The position numbers and the translations under genes were made by a program. Below are positions 1-9,039 of a DNA stretch of 64,000 nucleotides, piece after piece. Within the stretch, counting starts at the first letter, position 1; every line of letters starts with the position of its first letter. The notes beneath the pieces are model-generated. The model made no database searches, was not told the origin of the DNA, and saw only the letters and a program-made list of their open reading frames with translations. This DNA comes from Flavobacterium crassostreae (GTDB lineage Bacteria > Bacteroidota > Bacteroidia > Flavobacteriales > Flavobacteriaceae), in contig NZ_CP017688.1 of NCBI RefSeq assembly GCF_001831475.1, positions 310,001-374,000 on the forward strand, in the 5' to 3' direction.

Positions 1-120
1 ACCAAAATAAGTATCTACCACCTGCCCTTTTGGGGTTGCGGGATAGTGTAGCGGTTTGGGGTTTTGTCCAAAAGCGACTATTGTAGGAAATACTGCCATT
101 ATTAAAATTATTTTTTTCAT
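1..120 (-). CDS. Prolyl oligopeptidase-like serine peptidase (S9A), N-terminal fragment
   Basis: Only the first 40 codons lie in the window; the gene runs off the left edge. They read as a signal peptide (MKKIILIMAVFPTIVAFGQ) followed by HYPATPKGQVVDTYFG. This resembles the start of the mature S9A prolyl oligopeptidases, where a YP-x-T/A-x(3)-VVD-x-Y-x-G segment precedes the beta-propeller. The family cleaves short peptides after proline; with this signal the enzyme would be periplasmic or secreted. A TATTTTTG element at 145-152 (minus strand) lies 25 bases upstream of the ATG and may be the -7 box, but there is no TTG at the right distance. The catalytic domain is outside the window, so the assignment rests on a short N-terminal match. 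Confidence 0.65.
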   Translation of the reverse strand, partial: MKKIILIMAVFPTIVAFGQNPKPLHYPATPKGQVVDTYFG

Positions 121-297
121 TATGGTTGGTTTTTTGGTTGGTTACAAAAATACGAAAACAGTTGCATTTTTTAAGACGGTAGCGATGCGGTCTTTTTATT
201 TTAAATACAAGAACAAGGATTGCGCTTTGTTACTAGCTGTTTTATCTTTGTTTGGTTTTTATAAAAAATACTATAGGCATTTTGTTGGTATAAAAAA

Positions 298-328
298 GCC
301 CCCAAAAAGTAAATTACTATTTGGGGGC
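298..328 (-). terminator. Intrinsic terminator after the vanZ-like gene
   Basis: GCCCCCAAA (298-306) pairs with TTTGGGGGC (320-328). On the minus strand the stem is followed by a run of T, so it ends the ruvA-sprA-gcvH-vanZ transcript. A second, smaller inverted repeat (GTCTA/TAGAC, 330-343) with a T run on the plus side lies next to it. Confidence 0.8.
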
Positions 329-355
329 GGTCTAAAAATAGACGGTTTTTTTTTA

Positions 356-745
356 TTATTTGTTTGTGTTCTGCAATTTAATTTTATCATAAAGCAACAC
401 CAACAACACCGCTAAGATAGCACCAAAAATATTAGCCAAAACATCTAAGGCATCTGCATGACGGGTAGTTGTAAGCCGTAGCTGTAGCATTTCTATCAGG
501 ATTCCAAAAAAAACAGAAAACACAAAAGAAACCAACAGAGGTTTATATTTATTAGCATTATTTATTTGAGTTCTAAAAAACAAAACCCAAAGTAATGTAA
601 ACACAAAATGAAAAAATGCATGTATATATTTATCTAAATTTGCAATGGTTATCACCGGGAGGTTTGTGCTTTGGGTTAAGCACAAAAACAAGACAATTCC
701 GGACCAGAGTATTGCAATTAAAAAAAAACATAATTTACGCACCAA
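356..745 (-). CDS. VanZ-like family membrane protein
   Basis: 129 residues with four predicted membrane segments (about 4-24, 40-58, 70-87 and 102-119). The middle part has the VanZ pattern: [10 protein letters not shown] after the first helix, then IEMLQ and [15 protein letters not shown]. These polar residues (D38, H42, H46, E85, D97, D100) are typical of the family. VanZ proteins are small membrane proteins; one confers low-level teicoplanin resistance, but most have no known role, so resistance should not be inferred. The start codon overlaps the end of gcvH by 11 bases, which suggests translational coupling. It is the last gene of its operon, just before a strong terminator. Confidence 0.8.
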   Translation of the reverse strand: MVRKLCFFLIAILWSGIVLFLCLTQSTNLPVITIANLDKYIHAFFHFVFTLLWVLFFRTQINNANKYKPLLVSFVFSVFFGILIEMLQLRLTTTRHADALDVLANIFGAILAVLLVLLYDKIKLQNTNK

Positions 746-1115
746 TTAAATCTTTGTATGCTTCGCTTGACAATAAACTATCAAAATCTGCTACATTGGA
801 TACTTTAATTTTTATCATCCAACCTGCTCCGTATGGGTCTGAATTTACAGTTTCGGGAGTACTCTCTAAAGCGTCATTGAATTCTACTATTTCTCCTGCT
901 AAAGGTAAAAATAAATCCGATACCGTTTTTACTGCTTCTACAGATCCAAAAACCTCATCTTTTTCGAGAGTTTGGTCTAAGGTTTCTACTTCTACATAAA
1001 CGATGTCTCCTAATTCTTTTTGGGCAAAATCTGTAATTCCTACTGTAGCTACATCTCCATCTAAACTAACCCATTCGTGATCTTTAGTGTACTTTAAATT
1101 TGCTGGTATACTCAT
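735..1115 (-). CDS. gcvH: Glycine cleavage system H protein
   Basis: 126 residues, the usual length for the lipoyl carrier of the glycine cleavage system, which shuttles the aminomethyl group between the P, T and L proteins in the cytoplasm. The lipoylation site is Lys63 in [12 protein letters not shown]; the N-terminal HEWV and the C-terminal GWMIKIKV are also typical. The gcvP and gcvT genes are not nearby; the gene sits between sprA and a VanZ-like gene. The 85-base gap to sprA is AT-rich and contains a short repeat of AATTGATAATT but no clear terminator, so read-through from sprA is likely. Confidence 0.95.
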   Translation of the reverse strand: MSIPANLKYTKDHEWVSLDGDVATVGITDFAQKELGDIVYVEVETLDQTLEKDEVFGSVEAVKTVSDLFLPLAGEIVEFNDALESTPETVNSDPYGAGWMIKIKVSNVADFDSLLSSEAYKDLIGA

Positions 1116-1200
1116 AATTAATATTAATTGATAATTGATAATTTTATTTATTTGACAAATGTAATAATCTTCTGTTCAAATATGGCTGGGATTTTCAAAA

Positions 1201-4200
1201 TTAATTTCCAAAATTGTATCGCAGGGTTAATCCCGAACGAATATTGGTTAATGGAAATGAAGTAGAAATAACTGCTTTGGAAAAAGAATGATCGTAATAG
1301 AAAATGGCGGTTAAATTTTTGCTGAAAGAATAATCTGCAGTGAATTTTAAGGCCCAAATGTTTTGCCCTCCTGCCAATTGGTTGTTGTCATAATCTAAAT
1401 AACGCACTATGGTTTGGTTGTTTCTGTATGAAAAATCTAGTTTCATGTTAATGTCTCCTTTAATGATTCCGGTAGGGTTGTCTGCCAATCTAGAAGAAAA
1501 TATAACGTCTTTGAAACGATATCCCACACCCACAACGTATTCTAACCCTTTAACTTCGGTCAATAGATTGTTGTCAAAACTCATGGATAATGCTCGGTCT
1601 TTTTTGATTTCGGTAAGTATTTTTAAGGAACTCTTTAATTCAAAATCCATACGAATTAGTGGGCTAAATTGTTCTACTAAATTGATGTTGGACAGAATGG
1701 TTTTGTTGTAAAAATCCCCACTATCATCTACACCATTAGGATCGTTATCATATTTAAAATTAGAACGGTATTGGTTTACGGTATAGGATGCTCTATAGTT
1801 ATGCTGTAATGAAAAACGCTTAAAGTTACGCTTAAACAGATCATAACGCATCAAACCATTGTATTTTACGGACCAATTGGGTATCGGAATGCTTCTAAAA
1901 GCACCTAAAGACACGCCCGACGCATCGCTGCCTGAATATGCTGCCAAGAATGCAGGCAACAACACTGCTTGGTTGTTTTTGCTATAGCCTAAAGGATAGC
2001 CATCTGGATCTAAATTGGCTGGATTAGCGATATCTATGCCTTTTTGGGTGGCCAGTCTATTGGCTATCGCCAAACGGTTGTTTCTAAAATCTTGGAAAGC
2101 TGCGGAGGCATTTTCGTTGCTGGCAGAAAAGGATGTTTTTATCAAAACTGTCGATATGGAGAACATTCCGTACGTGTAGGGCGACAGCGAATGGTATATG
2201 CCGTTGGGAGACACGTCGTATTGTTCGGAATAATTCTCAGAATAAGAACGGTCTGCATTTAGGTCTATTTTTAAGTCTGGGAACAAATCTATGTTTGCCG
2301 TAGCTTTAAAGGTTTTATTGGTTACTTGGGTGTAGTTTTGATTAAAATTGTCATAAAAAGTTAACCAGCCTTTTCGGGCAGCTTCGTAACGCACGTCTTC
2401 TTGGCTTCCAAAAATAAATCCTAAAGAAGGTCTTGAAGACCCCAAGAAACCAACACTAGGTGTATATCCTGGCAGTACGGTTCCGCTATTTTCGTTATAA
2501 TTTAGTTGTATGTTTTTTACACTGGTTGCCAGTCCAATTAACACATCTGCAAAAGGACTACTTTGTACTTGGGGTGTAGCCGAAGAGACTATTTTGTCTC
2601 CTGGTTTTGGTATAACTGCTTTGGGTTTTTTGGCTGCTTTTTGACCACTCTTGGTTAGACCAATATATTTGTAAAATTGATCCATACTAAAATTAGCATT
2701 CCAGTTATTGGAACGTGCATTTTGGACCGTATTTCCTAAATCTGGTATGCCTGAGCTTTCTAATTGAGAAAACGCATTGGATGCTTTTTGCCAACTATAG
2801 TCTCCCGTATACGAATAATTTGCTTTTACAAAGGCCAACAACGGGATTTTATTAATTGGAATATCATAGTTTAAGACCACTTGTTGCATGTGTTGGTTTG
2901 GGTCTCCAATATCCCAATAACTATCCCAGATAGTAAAACTATCTATGGGTTGGTTGTCTTCGTTTAAATAACTTTTTACCACATTATTGGAAGATGCGGT
3001 ATAGCTTAATTTTAAAGATTTGGTCAGGTTGTAATTAAATCCGTATTGGTAATTAAACAAAAAGTTTCGGCGGTATAGGGGATCCAAGCCAATACCTTCG
3101 ACATCCATTTGTCTGAATTGTTGGCGGTTGTATTGTCTATTAATATTGGTATTAAAAGATATATTGGTAGGTAAATAATTAAAGTTAAAATCGCTTAATA
3201 GCTTCCAATAGGTACTTTTTTTCATAAACTTGGTTTTCTTGAAAGGCTCTACTGGCTTAGAATCAAAAGCATAAGCATAATCTACCGCAGAGTTGGAGAG
3301 TTGGTCTACGTAGTCTTCTATTTCAAAATCATGACGCGATACTTCGTTATACGATTGAGAAAAAGTAAAATTTTCTACATCGTATATATGTGGTTTTTTT
3401 TCTGCTTCTCGTTGCTTTCGTACCCCAATGAAATTAATACTCGTTCTTTTGGTATAGTCTATAGCTCTATTTTTAAAATTATCTTTGGTAGCTGGATCCG
3501 TGGTGTTATCCAAGAGTTGTTTTAGTTTAATATCTTGATTGAACGGATCGTACTGAGGCGTAATTACCTCTTCGCCTACAGCATAATTAAAGGGCAAATT
3601 AACGCCCCATTTGACTGGTAATAATTTTCCTAGATTGATATTGGTAACAATATTGTATTGTTGTATGTCTTCTCGGCTTCTTTGGTTAGAACCTTGCTCT
3701 AAGCTACCAAAACCAATAGTGCTTTTTCTTCCGGTGGCAGATACCGTGGCAAAATCTGCAAAATTAGTATCTAGATTTACTATTGCAGCGGCACCACCTT
3801 TGTTGTCCATCTCGGCCAATCGAAGTTCATTGAACCAAACCTCTCCTTTAATATCCTGAATGGTTTCGTTATTTTTGACTCCAACCATTAAAGTTCGTAC
3901 CATCCCAAAATTAGGATTTCCTTTTATCCCTAATCGTAATTTATTGGGTTTATTGGCTGCAGATCCGTTAAGTTGTTCCTCGTTTTGGTAGTAAATCCCG
4001 TCTTGTGGCAACGTGCTTAAATCCACACTCATGGCTTGCACTTTTAATTGGGTCAATAAATCTAAAGACAAATCTATTTCATTGGCTTGAGGCCAAACCA
4101 CCTCGGCACTCAAAGCGCTACAATTGGTTGCTGAAGAACCACTTGGCACGGTTACCTTTAAGGGCAATTCTATTTGATAAAAATTTTCGGTAAAATCATT

Positions 4201-7200
4201 TCCAAAACGAATAAAACCTACCATTTGATCGTCTCGCAAACCTACTTCTCCCGTTAGAGATTCTGCATGCAAAAACATTTTAAGTTTTTTAAATTGACGC
4301 ATGTCTATGCTTACATTTTTAAAAACTGCTCTAGCATCTTTTGGTTCCAATCCAGTGCCTGCTACTCGTAGAGAGAGTGCTTGTTCGTTTTGATTGATAA
4401 CCGTATTGTTATTGTACAATTGCTCTCTTTGTACCCCTGGTGGGATGACATAATTTACTGGGCAACGCGCATTATTTTCTTGTACATTTACTGCCAGAAC
4501 ATCTAGATCCGTACCATCATCCGCTACGTTGGTATCGGTATAATCCAAGGTATTGGTGTATCTTCTCCATTCTCCTCTTACTAAATCTAGTGATCCAAAT
4601 CGTAACGTAACAGCTTCGTTAAATCCTGTCATAAACATTCGCATAAATCGAATGGATCTAAAATCCGATATAGTACCAATGGTATTCTCGGGTTGCGAAA
4701 CCGGTATTTTAAACTGCAACCATCGTGCATCTGTAACTTGGCCGTTAGCAAGAGTTACTTGGGTGTTTCGGATATCTGTAATGTTATTTTGTCCAATCGC
4801 CATGTTGGGTTTTACATCAATACTGTATTCATAATACGCATTGATGGTGTTCATGGTGTTGTCTTTATTAATATCTTCCACATCTGGAACCGTTGTTGCG
4901 GCTCTATTGGGGTCATTAATATCTACCGCCGAATTACCCTCTAGACCATTATAGTCTTTATACCTTTCGATTATATTTCCTTTGGTATTCAGATAATACG
5001 TATAATCATCTGCTGCTGGATCTGCCTCGGAGGCAAAATTGGTATACACATTTGCTTCGGACCCATTATTCAATCCATCCAACCCTATATCTTGGTTTTT
5101 TCTGTTAGAAGCATTATTGTCAAAGGCATAAATTAAAGATTGCGAAGCGGGCACATCTCCCCATAAAGGTCTCGGGTTAACCACTATTTGATCTGGCCCT
5201 AGACCATTTTCGTATTGTTTACGACCATCTTTTAATATATCTTCGGAAATTTCTCCTAAATTAAAATAAATTTTACCTGTATTTGTAGGTGCAATTTCGC
5301 CTTTGCCTACATAAGGATCTAGAATCCAAAACTGGATATACTCCACATTTCCTTGTTCAAAATTAGTAGAATTAATGCTTCGGGTAATTCCTCCAAAATT
5401 ATCTTTTGGAGCTAGATTAAAATTCGCATTATTATTATAAGGCCCTCTTTCTAAAGGATAATAACTCAAATTTAAGGTGTTTACTACTTGAGTCTGGCCT
5501 TGAGCAATATCGGTCAGTGGATACAGCTCTTCACTGAAAACTCTTCTGGTTGTATTTAAAGATAAATCATCATTGGTAACACCCGATGGCTTTGAGGTAT
5601 AAAAAATAGGATCTATGGTGTACCATGCTAATTTGGCTCTTTTAAAACCATAACTCAAGTCTGTGGCATTTGCGTTAAAATCATAATTGCTTTGGATGTT
5701 TTTTTCAGGGGTTGAAGACAAGTTCCAAGAGTAAGCAGAACGCATATCAATGGTGGATTGAGATCCTTCAAAATCATCGACATAAAGTGTGGACTCTCCT
5801 TGAAAATCTGCAGCACTAGGTGTATTTGGCTTTAAAAAAGCAACCTCTCCACGTACAGAAAGATTAGAAGGAACATCCGTATCTAGGTTGGGCAATTTAT
5901 TTACTAATCTGGTAAAAAAGGGAATTTCTGTAGAATAATTAGTATTAAATCCAAAGATGGTGTTGTTTACAGATTCTTGACCATAGGAAGATTTTTGTGT
6001 GAAAGGTTTTTCGGTCATCTTTAACAATGTAGCGCCTACTAAAAATTTATCCGAAATTTTATGTTCTACATTTACGCCCATAAATCTGCGGGTTTGTTGC
6101 CCAAAAACAGAATTATTTTCTAACGAAATCTCAATTGGCGTATTAGAAGCCTGCAAAGAAGCGTCCAGAATTTGCACTCTCCCTAGTTGGTAGTTTACGC
6201 TATAATCAATCCCTTCGACCAATATTCTACCAGCTGCGGTAACTACTACAGATCCTTGTGGCACATTAAAAGCACCAATAGGTATACCATCACTACCGGT
6301 GGATTTGTATTTTCCTCTTAAAAGAAATTTGTTTTTGTCACTATCTTGCAATGCACCCGATTGGGTATTGCGGTACATGTTTCTAAAAACATACTTTTTT
6401 TGGTTGGCATTATAGGTTGTTGGATCCTTATAATTTTCTGCCGATTGTGGATTGGATAGTTTTGAAAACAAAAGCTCTCCAAAGGGTTCTTTGGTGGTAA
6501 AAATAATGCGCCCTGTTTGGGAGTCTATGGTTACTCCCGATAAAAAATCAAAAAAACCATCTCCACCAGCTTGTGGGTCATTGTTGTAATTTAATCGATC
6601 CAGATTAAACACTTTCAACAAAGTGGTTTCTTTTACTTTATTTTCGGGCAAAGGATTTGCTGGGAAAGGCACTGGATTACCGGCACTGTCTTTGGCCTCG
6701 GATATATAATTTATTGGCGAAGGATCACTATAGAGTATGTTAAACCTAAAGTCATCCTGCTTTATTTGATAGGCTCCAGGTATTTGATAAATGTTTTTCA
6801 TCATCAAATTCCAGATAGGATCTTTTACATTGGTGAGGTTGCTTTTTAACATTTTTAAAACCAAACTTTGTGTAACAATGGCCTGATTAGAGGCATTGGT
6901 TCCGGTAACTACTGTAGGATTTACGCCATCGTTACCAAACTCTCCTACTTGATAGACTTTGTCTCCTATGGTATATTCGTAGGCTACGGCAAGTACTTCG
7001 TCGTTTGCTAATCTTTGTTGTAACGAAATGTATCCTAATTGGGCGTTGTAGGTAAATTCGTTTGCGTTTAATTTTCTTGCGTTTTCTAATTTAGAATAAT
7101 CTTGCCCTTCGCGCACGGTAACATTAAATCCGGAATTGGCTGTAACAATTTCTCTGATTTTTGGATTTAACAATCCTGATCCGGCTTCAATTTGCGCTGG

Positions 7201-8367
7201 ATCATAGCCGTTATTCCCATTATCCGAAGGCGTGTTGGCGGGTTTATTAAACATTCCGGTTGCTGGATTCAAGACTACAACCTCATTATCAGCCAAACCA
7301 GTCCATTGGCTTTCACCTAAATCTTGTAGTGCAATAATGTTTCTTAAATTATTAGAATTGGTGTTTATTCTGGTTTGTTTGTTGGTAACCCAAACTTCAA
7401 TTCTGGTAATTTGAACTCTACTATCAATAAAAGGATACTTTTTGAGCGAAGCATCGTATTTATTTCTAAAATATTGTGATAAAAAAAAGTGTCTGTCATT
7501 GTCGTAATCCAATGCAAACATCTCATAATTCTGAATGGTTCCTCCGTCTTCGGCCACAATGCTTTTGGTTTGTGATTTTTGTTCCGAAAAAACCCCGGTA
7601 ATGGTTGTTTTACCAAACTGCAATTGTGCCTTCACACCAAATAAACTTTGGGAGCCACGTATTAAAGAGCTATTTAGCGGCAAGCTAACATTACCTACTT
7701 CTATTTTTTGAATAATATCGTCTTCGGTAGGAGTGTATTCTAACTTAATTAAGTTTTGAAAAGCAAAGGTAGACTGCGTATCGTAGTTTGCATTTACATT
7801 TAGTCGTGTCCCTACTTTTCCCATCAAACTCATGCTGATTCTTTGGTCAAAGTCAAAGGATAAATTGGATCTATTTCGCGGAGAAAACGAGGGATTGTCT
7901 TGTTTTGTATAGCGCGCACCCAAATCCATCTCTACTGATCCGGTGGGTTTAACGTCTATGGTATTGCTTCCAAATATAGATTCAAAAAGGCTCGAATTTA
8001 CGTAGTATTTAGGCAATAAATCTTTTTTGGCTGCTTCACTACCTTCTTTTTTGCCGTCAATGGCATCAGTTTTTTTCTTAAAATAATCCCGCATCGATTC
8101 TTTTAAAATCAAATTTTGGTATTCTTTGGGAGTCAACACTATGGGGTGAATGATAGAGAATCCGTCTATGGATTTTGTATAAATGTATCTATCCGTAACT
8201 GGGTCATAGGTGTAGGCATCCACAATACTTTGTGGGTCTTTTATTTGAATTTTTCCATAAGTAAAACCGGATTTCGTTGTATCTTGTGTTTCTTTTTTTA
8301 CTTGGGCTTTAGTTAGAAAACTACTAAATAAAACCAATAGAAAAATACCAATTTTTTGCATACCCAT
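1201..8367 (-). CDS. sprA: SprA, type IX secretion outer-membrane translocon / gliding protein
   Basis: A 2388-residue protein with a signal peptide (MQKIGIFLLVLFSSFLTKAQ), giving about 2366 residues after cleavage. The size, the N-terminal FTYGKIQIKDPQSIVDAYTYD region, the many alternating amphipathic strands and the final SGLTLRYNFGN strand fit SprA (called Sov in Porphyromonas). From published work on Flavobacterium johnsoniae, SprA forms a very large single-chain beta-barrel that exports type IX cargo such as gliding adhesins. Two starts are possible: ATG at 8367 (MGMQKIG) or ATG at 8361 (MQKIG); the second gives a more standard signal peptide. It begins 18 bases after ruvA and is followed by gcvH. 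No frameshift is seen over 7.1 kb. Confidence 0.93.
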   Translation of the reverse strand: MGMQKIGIFLLVLFSSFLTKAQVKKETQDTTKSGFTYGKIQIKDPQSIVDAYTYDPVTDRYIYTKSIDGFSIIHPIVLTPKEYQNLILKESMRDYFKKKTDAIDGKKEGSEAAKKDLLPKYYVNSSLFESIFGSNTIDVKPTGSVEMDLGARYTKQDNPSFSPRNRSNLSFDFDQRISMSLMGKVGTRLNVNANYDTQSTFAFQNLIKLEYTPTEDDIIQKIEVGNVSLPLNSSLIRGSQSLFGVKAQLQFGKTTITGVFSEQKSQTKSIVAEDGGTIQNYEMFALDYDNDRHFFLSQYFRNKYDASLKKYPFIDSRVQITRIEVWVTNKQTRINTNSNNLRNIIALQDLGESQWTGLADNEVVVLNPATGMFNKPANTPSDNGNNGYDPAQIEAGSGLLNPKIREIVTANSGFNVTVREGQDYSKLENARKLNANEFTYNAQLGYISLQQRLANDEVLAVAYEYTIGDKVYQVGEFGNDGVNPTVVTGTNASNQAIVTQSLVLKMLKSNLTNVKDPIWNLMMKNIYQIPGAYQIKQDDFRFNILYSDPSPINYISEAKDSAGNPVPFPANPLPENKVKETTLLKVFNLDRLNYNNDPQAGGDGFFDFLSGVTIDSQTGRIIFTTKEPFGELLFSKLSNPQSAENYKDPTTYNANQKKYVFRNMYRNTQSGALQDSDKNKFLLRGKYKSTGSDGIPIGAFNVPQGSVVVTAAGRILVEGIDYSVNYQLGRVQILDASLQASNTPIEISLENNSVFGQQTRRFMGVNVEHKISDKFLVGATLLKMTEKPFTQKSSYGQESVNNTIFGFNTNYSTEIPFFTRLVNKLPNLDTDVPSNLSVRGEVAFLKPNTPSAADFQGESTLYVDDFEGSQSTIDMRSAYSWNLSSTPEKNIQSNYDFNANATDLSYGFKRAKLAWYTIDPIFYTSKPSGVTNDDLSLNTTRRVFSEELYPLTDIAQGQTQVVNTLNLSYYPLERGPYNNNANFNLAPKDNFGGITRSINSTNFEQGNVEYIQFWILDPYVGKGEIAPTNTGKIYFNLGEISEDILKDGRKQYENGLGPDQIVVNPRPLWGDVPASQSLIYAFDNNASNRKNQDIGLDGLNNGSEANVYTNFASEADPAADDYTYYLNTKGNIIERYKDYNGLEGNSAVDINDPNRAATTVPDVEDINKDNTMNTINAYYEYSIDVKPNMAIGQNNITDIRNTQVTLANGQVTDARWLQFKIPVSQPENTIGTISDFRSIRFMRMFMTGFNEAVTLRFGSLDLVRGEWRRYTNTLDYTDTNVADDGTDLDVLAVNVQENNARCPVNYVIPPGVQREQLYNNNTVINQNEQALSLRVAGTGLEPKDARAVFKNVSIDMRQFKKLKMFLHAESLTGEVGLRDDQMVGFIRFGNDFTENFYQIELPLKVTVPSGSSATNCSALSAEVVWPQANEIDLSLDLLTQLKVQAMSVDLSTLPQDGIYYQNEEQLNGSAANKPNKLRLGIKGNPNFGMVRTLMVGVKNNETIQDIKGEVWFNELRLAEMDNKGGAAAIVNLDTNFADFATVSATGRKSTIGFGSLEQGSNQRSREDIQQYNIVTNINLGKLLPVKWGVNLPFNYAVGEEVITPQYDPFNQDIKLKQLLDNTTDPATKDNFKNRAIDYTKRTSINFIGVRKQREAEKKPHIYDVENFTFSQSYNEVSRHDFEIEDYVDQLSNSAVDYAYAFDSKPVEPFKKTKFMKKSTYWKLLSDFNFNYLPTNISFNTNINRQYNRQQFRQMDVEGIGLDPLYRRNFLFNYQYGFNYNLTKSLKLSYTASSNNVVKSYLNEDNQPIDSFTIWDSYWDIGDPNQHMQQVVLNYDIPINKIPLLAFVKANYSYTGDYSWQKASNAFSQLESSGIPDLGNTVQNARSNNWNANFSMDQFYKYIGLTKSGQKAAKKPKAVIPKPGDKIVSSATPQVQSSPFADVLIGLATSVKNIQLNYNENSGTVLPGYTPSVGFLGSSRPSLGFIFGSQEDVRYEAARKGWLTFYDNFNQNYTQVTNKTFKATANIDLFPDLKIDLNADRSYSENYSEQYDVSPNGIYHSLSPYTYGMFSISTVLIKTSFSASNENASAAFQDFRNNRLAIANRLATQKGIDIANPANLDPDGYPLGYSKNNQAVLLPAFLAAYSGSDASGVSLGAFRSIPIPNWSVKYNGLMRYDLFKRNFKRFSLQHNYRASYTVNQYRSNFKYDNDPNGVDDSGDFYNKTILSNINLVEQFSPLIRMDFELKSSLKILTEIKKDRALSMSFDNNLLTEVKGLEYVVGVGYRFKDVIFSSRLADNPTGIIKGDINMKLDFSYRNNQTIVRYLDYDNNQLAGGQNIWALKFTADYSFSKNLTAIFYYDHSFSKAVISTSFPLTNIRSGLTLRYNFGN

Positions 8368-8385
8368 TTTCGTATTTACAAACTC

Positions 8386-8967
8386 TTATAGAGCTTTTAA
8401 TGCTTTTTTAATAATCGATTCTACAGAGGCTTCTGGATCTTCTTTTATAATTTTTTCAATAACTCTTTCGGAGGCTTTGCGCAAAAAGCCTAAAACTTCT
8501 AATGCGGATAACGCTTCATCCCTATTTGTATTGCTTTGAGACATAGAAACTTCGTCTAAATCATACAATTTGAGCATTTTTTCTTTCAGATCTAGAATAA
8601 CTCTTTGTGCTGTTTTGCTACCAATTCCTTTTATGGATTGAATGGCAACTACATCTGCAGATCCTATAGCGTTGATAATTTGTTTTGGCTCTAATGAGGA
8701 CAACATGGTTCGTGCAATACTAGCTCCAATTCCGGATACGGATAATAGCATTTTAAAGATCTCGCGTTCGGATTTTTCAACAAATCCAAATAAGGTATGG
8801 GCATCTTCTTTGATCTGAACATGGGTATACAATTTGATGTAATCTGTTGTAGGCAACAAAGAGTAGGTATGCAAGGAAATATGTACTTCGTAACCAACTC
8901 CTGCACAATCTATTACTACCTGGGTAGGGGTTTTCTCGACTAGTTTACCCTGTAAATGTCCAATCAT
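8386..8967 (-). CDS. ruvA: Holliday junction branch migration protein RuvA
   Basis: 193 residues, standard length. The N-terminal OB fold starts MIGHLQGKLV. Two helix-hairpin-helix motifs follow (SVSGIGASIA, residues 76-85, and IKGIGSKTAQ, 112-121). The C-terminal domain III (about 150-193), which contacts RuvB, ends KKALKAL. RuvA tetramers bind Holliday junctions and load the RuvB motor. It is the first gene of the ruvA-sprA-gcvH-vanZ run; ruvB is about 3.6 kb away on the same strand, separated by maeB and queG, so the two are not in one simple operon. Directly upstream is the maeB terminator. Confidence 0.96.
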   Translation of the reverse strand: MIGHLQGKLVEKTPTQVVIDCAGVGYEVHISLHTYSLLPTTDYIKLYTHVQIKEDAHTLFGFVEKSEREIFKMLLSVSGIGASIARTMLSSLEPKQIINAIGSADVVAIQSIKGIGSKTAQRVILDLKEKMLKLYDLDEVSMSQSNTNRDEALSALEVLGFLRKASERVIEKIIKEDPEASVESIIKKALKAL

Positions 8968-8994
8968 TGAATTTTAATTTTATTACAAAAAAAA

Positions 8995-9023
8995 GCTTAC
9001 CATAACAAAAAATTATGGTAAGC
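8995..9023 (-). terminator. Intrinsic terminator after maeB
   Basis: GCTTACCATAA (8995-9005) and TTATGGTAAGC (9013-9023) form an 11-bp perfect stem with a 7-base loop, followed on the minus strand by a T run. It lies 16 bases past the maeB stop and separates maeB from ruvA. Confidence 0.85.
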
Positions 9024-9039
9024 AATATAGTATTTTATT

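Noticed and set aside
56..415. A 119-codon open frame on the plus strand at the left edge
   Set aside because: It runs through a signal-peptide coding region, a promoter and a terminator hairpin of minus-strand genes and has no homology I can see.
356..745. VanZ-like protein as an antibiotic resistance gene
   Set aside because: The family is broad and mostly not linked to resistance; there is no vancomycin resistance gene nearby.
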